From CAVZLD01 sp963776055 (GTDB lineage: Bacteria > Planctomycetota > Planctomycetia > Pirellulales > Pirellulaceae), in the NCBI GenBank assembly GCA_963776055.1, contig CAVZLD010000013.1:496001-560000 (forward strand): a DNA stretch of 64,000 nucleotides. Reading direction: 5' to 3'. Every line of letters begins with the position of its first letter. The first letter of the stretch is position 1. Below are positions 58,828 to 64,000 of the stretch, in pieces. A program made the translations under genes and the position numbers. The notes beneath the pieces were generated by a model that saw only the letters and a list, made by a program, of their open reading frames with translations, was not told the origin of the DNA and did no database searches.

Positions 58828-59878
58828 ATGCGAAACGCGAATCTTCGAGGTTGGCTGTGCGGCAGCAGCTGCCTGCTGCTATTGCCAGCGGTCTTTGGGG
58901 GAACCGGTTGCCGCCGAGCCCTCCCGAGGGCGGAAGTTGTCGTCTACACCGCTCTGGATCGGGAATTCTCGGAACCGTTGTTCGAAGGCTTTACGCAGCA
59001 AACCGGGATTCGCGTGCGGCCGAAGTATGACACGGAGGCGAACAAGACCGTGGGCTTAACGAACCTGATTCTCAACGAGGTGGCTCGCCCCCGCTGCGAT
59101 CTGTTCTGGAACAATGAAATCCTGAACACGCTGCGGCTGCAGGAGCAGGGTCTGTTGCGGTGCTACCTCAGCCCCCACATCGACGACTATCCCGCCGAGT
59201 TTCGTGCGGCCGATGGGTCCTGGTACGGTTTCGCCGCCCGCGCACGCGTCCTGTTGGTCAATACGGATCGGCTCGGTGCGGCCCCGCCCCCACAATCGGT
59301 GACAGACCTGACAGACCCTCGCTGGAAGGGGCAGGCGGGGATCGCCAAGCCGCTGTTCGGAACGACCAGCACCCACGCGGCTTGCCTCTATGCGGTCTGG
59401 GGACGCAGCGTGCCGAGGATTTTTTTCGCCAAGTCCACCAGAATGTGCGAGTTCTCCCTGGCAATCGCCAGGTAGCGCAGGCCGTGGCGGGCGGGCAATT
59501 GCTGTTTGGACTGACCGACACCGATGACGCCATGATCGAGTTGGAACGGGGGCAGCCGGTGCGAATCATCTACCCGGATCAGCAACCCGGTGCCATGGGG
59601 ACGCTGTTCCTGCCCAATTCGCTGGCCCTCCTGAAAAACAGCCCCAACGCGGCCTGCGCGGAGCGGCTACTGGATTTCTTGCTGGCCCCCGATTCCGAGC
59701 AGCATCTTGGCGCGGGGCCCGAGTGCTCAAATCCCACTGAATCGCCAGGTCTCCCTGCCACTGCGCGTGGAGACGCCGCAGACCATCCGTCCGATGCGAG
59801 TCGATTTTGTCGAGGCGGCTCAACAGTGGGACACGGCGGCCGAATTCTTGCGAGACCTGTTTGCGGCGACACCATGAG
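58828..59878 (+). CDS. ABC transporter substrate-binding protein, iron type (frameshifted)
   Basis: About 350 residues, periplasmic binding protein of the ferric-iron (AfuA/FutA-like) family. Start ATG 58828; a signal-like N-terminus (LLLLPAVFGGTGC) suggests a lipoprotein with Cys. Conserved blocks: VVVYTALDREFSEPLFEGF, RCDLFWNNEILN, DGSWYGFAARARVLLVNTD, DLTDPRWKGQAGIAKPLFG. Two indels near 59405 and 59720 bring FGLTDTDDAMIELERGQPV and the tail VETPQTIRPMRVDF into line; stop TGA 59876. No permease or ATPase is nearby. Tyr residues for iron binding cannot be placed with confidence. Confidence 0.85.
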
Positions 59879-60146
59879 CCGTGAAACGGCAAAAACCACG
59901 CCCCGGAGCCGGTCGTGCGTCACCCCAGATGTCACATGGGGGGGAAGTTTCGAGAAGGAAACGGCGGGTACTGAATCGGCCCGCGTCCCCAACCATTCCG
60001 GACGATCTTGGCAGCAGGAACGGATTTCAGCCGACTGCCCGGGACGGGGTCGATTTGCATTTGTCGGGGGGGCTGCAGGGGGTTAGAATGTAGGGCTTGT
60101 CTAAGTTCTCATCCTGGGCTGAACCTGAGTGTAAGGAGGGGGCCGG

Positions 60147-60522
60147 GTGCAAATCAACATCTCGACGCGTCGCGGTCAATTGAGTGCGGCAACACAAGAG
60201 AAGATCTCTGAGAAGGTCGCCAAGCTGGTCCGGTTTCACGAGCGTCTCTCGGCGGCGGAAATCACGGTGGATTTGAACGGAGAAGACCGAGCGGCCGTAG
60301 AAATTCAGATTACGGCGGAAAAAGCGGGCCGCTTCGTAGCGTCTGATGGTTCTGGCAACCTGATGACCTCGGTCGACGCGGCCGCTGCACAAGCTGGAGC
60401 AGCAGCTAAAGAGACACAAAGAGAAAGTCACCAACCATCGCAATGCGGGACGGCGGGTATCCGTCGAGTCGGAATTGAGCCCCGGCGAAGCGGGCGAACC
60501 GGGCGAAGCCACGGAAGATTAG
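60147..60522 (+). CDS. hpf: Ribosome hibernation promoting factor (frameshifted)
   Basis: About 125 residues, HPF/RaiA family, which dimerises or inactivates 70S ribosomes. The GTG at 60147 follows a perfect AAGGAGG at 60133-60139. The core reads MQINISTRRGQLSAATQEKI, VAKLVRFHERLSAAEITVDL and EIQITAEKAGRFVASDGSG. An indel near 60385 leads to AAHKLEQQLKRHKEKVTNHR and a Gly/Glu-rich tail ending at 60522; this short version lacks the long C-terminal dimerisation domain. It leads the PTS operon as hpf often does near ptsN. Confidence 0.88.
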
Positions 60523-60689
60523 CGTCTTGGCGGGCGACAGCTCGTCGGCTCGCGTGCCAGACCGGTCGCAGGTCGGCGAAGAATTCAGATGGTCTAACAA
60601 AACCAAGCGACAGGTTTTAGTCGACGACGATCGGCAGCACGGCTACATGTCGGCTTGGCAACCGCCGATCGGATAGAGGAAGGGTTCGT

Positions 60690-61168
60690 ATGAAGTTTGC
60701 AGATTTTGTGTGTCAGGAAGCGATTCGAGCACAGCTTGACCGCGGAGGACAAGGAAGCGGTGATCCGTGAGCTGGTGGGGGCCCTGGTGGAGTGCGGGCA
60801 AGGTGGCCAGCGGGGACAGCGAGGACATCGTTCGAGCGATTATCAAGCGGGAGGAATTGGGAAGCACGGGAATCGGGCGAGGCGTGGCCGTCCCGCACAC
60901 GAAGCACCCGAGCGTCGAGCGCTTGGTCGGGACGGTGGGAATCAGTCACGAAGGAGTCGATTTCGACAGCCTCGATGGGGAAAAGGTCCAGCTGCTGTTC
61001 CTGCTGGTGTCTCCTCCGGATCGCCCGGGAGACCACTTGCGTGCCTTGGAGAACATCTCGCGGCAGTTGCGGGACGACATGTTCTGTAAGTTCCTGAAAC
61101 AGGCGAAGACGAGCGAAGATATTTGTCAGCTCTTGGAGGAGGCCGACAATAACCAATTCGTTTCCTGA
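60690..61168 (+). CDS. ptsN: PTS EIIA component of the nitrogen/fructose type (frameshifted)
   Basis: About 159 residues, EIIA phosphoryl carrier. Start ATG 60690 with AGAGGAAGG upstream. Two indels near 60735 and 60798 switch frame: LTAEDKEAVIRELVGALVE then KVASGDSEDIVRAIIKREEL. The phosphorylated His lies in GRGVAVPHTKHPSV, followed by GTVGISHEGVDFDSLDGEKV and LLFLLVSPPDRPGDHLRAL. This is the only EIIA in the window; no EIIB/EIIC follows. Together with HPr and EI it could form a regulatory phosphorelay. Confidence 0.85.
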
Positions 61169-61195
61169 CGAGCGAGACTTCTGTCGCGAGACCCC

Positions 61196-61537
61196 ATGGA
61201 CTACCACCACTGTCAGCAAGACGGTTACGATCGTCAACCCGCAGGGCCTGCACGCCCGTCCGGCCGACCTGTTCGTGAAACTGGCGAACCGCTTCTCGTC
61301 GAAGATCCGGGTGAGCCAGGAGAATCAACGAATCGGTGGACGGCAAGAGCATTCTGAGCATCCTGACGCTAGGAGCCGAACAGGGGACGCAGTTGGAGAT
61401 CGATGCCACGGGGAGAGACGCAGCGGCGGCGCTGGCGGCGCTTGGCGGAACTCGTCGAACAAGGGTTTGCAATGGAGCCCGGCTGGAACAACACGTGGAA
61501 TGAAGCGAGCGACAGTTCCACCCCGTCCCCGAAGTGA
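61196..61537 (+). CDS. ptsH: HPr phosphocarrier (frameshifted)
   Basis: About 113 codons, slightly longer than the 85-90-residue HPr, with an extended tail. The active-site block TIVNPQGLHARPADLFVKLA contains the phosphorylated His15-type residue in GLHARPA. The regulatory-Ser-like segment DGKSILSILTLGAEQGT follows, then a helix AAAALAALAELVEQGF and tail SDSSTPSPK. The ATG at 61196 is in a different frame from this core, so indels are expected near 61210 and 61335. It lies 27 bases after ptsN and 38 before ptsI. Confidence 0.85.
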
Positions 61538-61575
61538 TGCCGGCTCCCCCGAGGTGACGCCGGCCTGAGAGCAAG

Positions 61576-63321
61576 ATGCAGATTTTTCAAGGGATTGCCG
61601 TCTCGCCGGGAGTTGCGATCGGAGAGGCCTTCGTCGTCGACAACGAAGGCTTCCGTATTCCGCGACAGTTCGTCAGCCACGACGCCGTGGAGGATGAGCT
61701 GGGGCGTTTGCGCAAGTCGGTCGACGCCGTGGCGAGTGATCTGGAGGGCTACCGGCACGCGGTCGCCGGCCAGTTGGGCGAACAGTACGGCGCGATCTTT
61801 TCGGCTCAGCTGCAGATGTTGCGCGACGCGCGGCTGCAGGAGGAAATCGAGACGCTCGTGCGAGCGGAGCATTACTCCCCAGAATACGCCGTCTGCCGCA
61901 CGCTGCGCCGGTATGTCAAGGTTTTCCAGAACTTGGAAAACCGCTACATGGCGGAACGGGCCCACGATGTGCTGGACATCGAACGACGCCTGCTGCAGGC
62001 CCTACTCGGTCGACAACGCGAAGAACTCTCCCATCTCACTTCGCCGGTAATCGTGCTGACGCATGATCTGACCCCCAGCGAGGCCGCAAATCTGGATCCG
62101 CAGTTCGTGCTGGCATTCGTAGCCGAAGTGGGCGGACCGGGCAGCCACACGGCGATCGTCGCCGAGGCCCTCGAAATCCCCGCCGTGGTGGGGACCGGGC
62201 CCTTCCTGCCCGAGGTTTCCGGCGGCGACCAACTCATCGTGGATGGCGATCAGGGACTGCGTGATCCTGAGCCCGGACGAGGCGACGCTCGCGCGCTATC
62301 AGCAGGAGCTGGAGGATTCCGCAGTCAGGCGGTGCGACTGGAGCGGCTGCGGGACCTGCCGGCCGAGACGCAGGACGGACACCGGATCCACCTGAACGCC
62401 AACATTGAGTTCCCGCGTGAGGTGGCCAGCTGCATTGCGCGGGTGCCGACGGAATCGGCCTGTACCGGACCGAGTTCCTCTACCTGGGCCAAGCCGAAGA
62501 TCCGACCGAGGAAGACCATTTTCAGGCGTACCGGCAGGTGGTGGAGGCGATGGGGGGACGCCCCGTAGTCATTCGCACGCTGGACCTGGGCGCCGACAAG
62601 ATGGGACGCGACCCGCGGGATGAGAACGAGCGGAATCCGTTCCTGGGCCTGCGCAGCATCCGCCTCTCGCTCCGCAATCTGCCGCTGTTTCGGACCCAAC
62701 TGCGCGCGATCCTGCGAGCCAGCGCCCTGGGACCGGTCGAAGTGATGTTCCCGCTGATCAGTACGCTCGAGGAACTCCGGCAGGCGAAGTCGATTCTGCA
62801 CGAATTGATGGAGGACCTGGAGCGCGCTGGCGAGAACTTCGAACCGCCAGATTCGCGTGGGGATGATGGTCGAAGTCCCCGCCACCGCCATGCTGACGGA
62901 CCGGTTCGCCAAGGAGGTCGACTTCCTCAGTATCGGGACGAACGACCTGATTCAGTACACGCTGGCCGTCGACCGCAGCAACAAGGACGTCGCAGCATTG
63001 TACAATGCGAGCGACCCAGCGATCATCCAACTGATCCACCAGGTGGTCCAGTCGGCCCAACGTGCCGGAATCCCGGCGGCATTGTGCGGCCAGATGAGTG
63101 CGAACCCGGTGTACACGATGCTATTGCTGGGAATGGGACTGGCGGAACTGAGCGTTCCTCCGGTCGCGATTCCCGAGATCAAGAATGTCTGTCGCAATGT
63201 CAGTTTGCAGCACTGCCAAAGGGTGGCAGAAACGTCACTGACACTGGAGACGGCCGACGAAATCACGGAATACCTGAAACAAGAACTGGCCCAGGTGCTG
63301 CCCGATTTGCCGGTGCATTAG
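61576..63321 (+). CDS. ptsI: PTS enzyme I (frameshifted)
   Basis: Phosphoenolpyruvate-protein phosphotransferase, about 581 residues. Start ATG 61576 (MQIFQGIAVSPGVAIGEAF). The phosphorylated His is in GGPGSHTAIVAEALEIPAVVG, where the usual GG-x-T-S-H is Pro-Gly-Ser-His. The PEP-binding domain follows: VEAMGGRPVVIRTLDLGADK, RSIRLSLRNLPLFRTQLRAI, MVEVPATAMLTDRFAKEVDF, SIGTNDLIQYTLAVDR and the catalytic Cys region AALCGQMSANPVYT. Indels near 62262, 62320, 62455 and 62850 are needed. It ends the hpf-ptsN-ptsH-ptsI operon. Confidence 0.93.
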
Positions 63322-63518
63322 CGACCGGGGCAGGCAGCCCGCCCGTCGCGGCACGCGTCCCGCTCACGCGGACCGCGCAGTCGCGGGGCGGCGCCGAGGG
63401 CCATTTCCCGCCGTCGACCGGTTCGCACCGCGTCGCGGCGACTGCGGTGTCTTCGAAGGGCCGAAGCCCTCGGCGGCACCAAAACACGGTTGCAAAACCG
63501 CGAAGTGAGTCGACTCGA
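63322..63518. other. Intergenic spacer after ptsI
   Basis: GC-rich, 197 bases, without a gene. A weak palindrome around GAAGGGCCGAAGCCCTC (63455-63472) lacks a T-run. Confidence 0.35.
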
Positions 63519-64000
63519 ATGATTCGACAGAGATTGAGAATTCGTTTTCGAAAAGAGGGTGATCTACGACTGATCAGCCACCGCGACCTCGCGCGCACGC
63601 TCGAACGTCAGTTCCGTCGCTCGGAGCTACCGCTGGCCATGAGCGAAGGGTTTCATCCGCATCCCCGGATGACTTTCGCCTCGGCGCTGGCGCTGGGAAT
63701 TGAGGGTGTCGACGAAGTGGTCGATGTGCTGTTGGAGGAACCCGTGAAGCCAGAGGTTGTGCAGCAACGTCTGGTGGCGCAGTCCCCTCCGGGATTGGTG
63801 ATTACGGAGGTCCAGCTTCTGGACGCCCAGGACCGCAAACTGCAAGTAAAACGCGTGTGTTATGAAATTCGCGTGCCGACCTCGCGACAGGAGGCGACCC
63901 GAGAGGCGATCGCACACCTGCTGCAGCAAGCCAGTTACCCGCTGCAGCGTGCTGGACGCCGCGAGCCGATCGACCTGCGACCGGACTTGGAAGAACTCCG
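63519..64000 (+). CDS. DUF2344 / TIGR03936-like protein, truncated by window edge
   Basis: The frame from ATG 63519 (MIRQRLRIRFRKEGDLRLIS) is open to the end of the window, 160 codons. The blocks LISHRDLARTLERQFRRSEL and MSEGFHPHPRMTFASALALG are typical of DUF2344, often found fused or next to a radical SAM domain (TIGR03936 family). No cysteines of the SAM motif are visible in this part. It lies 197 bases after ptsI, with no clear terminator between. Confidence 0.85.
   Translation, partial: MIRQRLRIRFRKEGDLRLISHRDLARTLERQFRRSELPLAMSEGFHPHPRMTFASALALGIEGVDEVVDVLLEEPVKPEVVQQRLVAQSPPGLVITEVQLLDAQDRKLQVKRVCYEIRVPTSRQEATREAIAHLLQQASYPLQRAGRREPIDLRPDLEEL

Noticed and set aside
60536..60689. Additional small gene between hpf and ptsN
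   Set aside because: Frames are short and lack ribosome sites; the region looks like a leader for ptsN.
63322..63518. tRNA in the spacer after ptsI
   Set aside because: No T-loop consensus or cloverleaf arms could be assembled.

Overview
This is a GC-rich bacterial chromosome segment whose gene content points to a planctomycete, probably of the Pirellulales. The evidence is Cys-type sulfatases, a ThuA/TIM-barrel protein, a Tat-exported Gfo/Idh/MocA oxidoreductase, PQQ-like propellers, Cys-rich repeat secreted proteins, an SpoVG, DUF2617, DUF2752 and DUF2344. This assignment is inference from families; no marker gene is present. A dominant technical feature is that about half of the longer genes are split by one-base indels, often a missing G in a G-run. 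Such genes are annotated here as single coding regions, with the frame switches given.

Region 1 (1-10.2 kb) holds a sulfatase cut by the window edge, an HDAC-like deacetylase, a Tex RNA-binding protein swollen by EEKVA repeats, a LOG-family protein, a small membrane HExxH protein and a hemD-hemE reading frame. Region 2 (10.3-24.6 kb) is a catabolic and secreted block: HEAT protein, Gfo/Idh/MocA, ThuA-TIM and sulfatase are tightly coupled. A Cys-rich repeat protein, a cupin, two PQQ-like propellers and a degenerate receiver domain follow. Region 3 (24.6-33.6 kb) has an iron-sulfur BFD-like protein with an M20 peptidase, RlmN, an ECF sigma/anti-sigma pair, SppA, a TIM-barrel epimerase and GalM.

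Region 4 (33.6-44 kb) is envelope and DNA topology: an RND/MMPL transporter, LptD, a DgkA-type kinase, a secreted protein, and both subunits of a type IIB topoisomerase (topo VI), B upstream of A. Region 5 (44.3-47.6 kb) holds small secreted proteins and tiny Arg-rich proteins, two of which share a C-terminal GMHRRR motif and lie around a receiver-like gene. Region 6 (47.5-59.9 kb) holds SpoVG with an inserted zinc ribbon beside IspE, RarA, DUF2617, a hydrolase, DUF2752, a HEAT/TPR protein, a response regulator, GlyA, a metalloprotease-like protein and an iron-type ABC binding protein. Region 7 (60.1-64 kb) is an hpf-ptsN-ptsH-ptsI operon without a visible sugar permease, then the start of a DUF2344 gene.

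Three copies of a roughly 85-base intergenic repeat lie just downstream of unrelated genes, each in the sense orientation. I found no rRNA, tRNA, CRISPR array, insertion sequence or phage gene.
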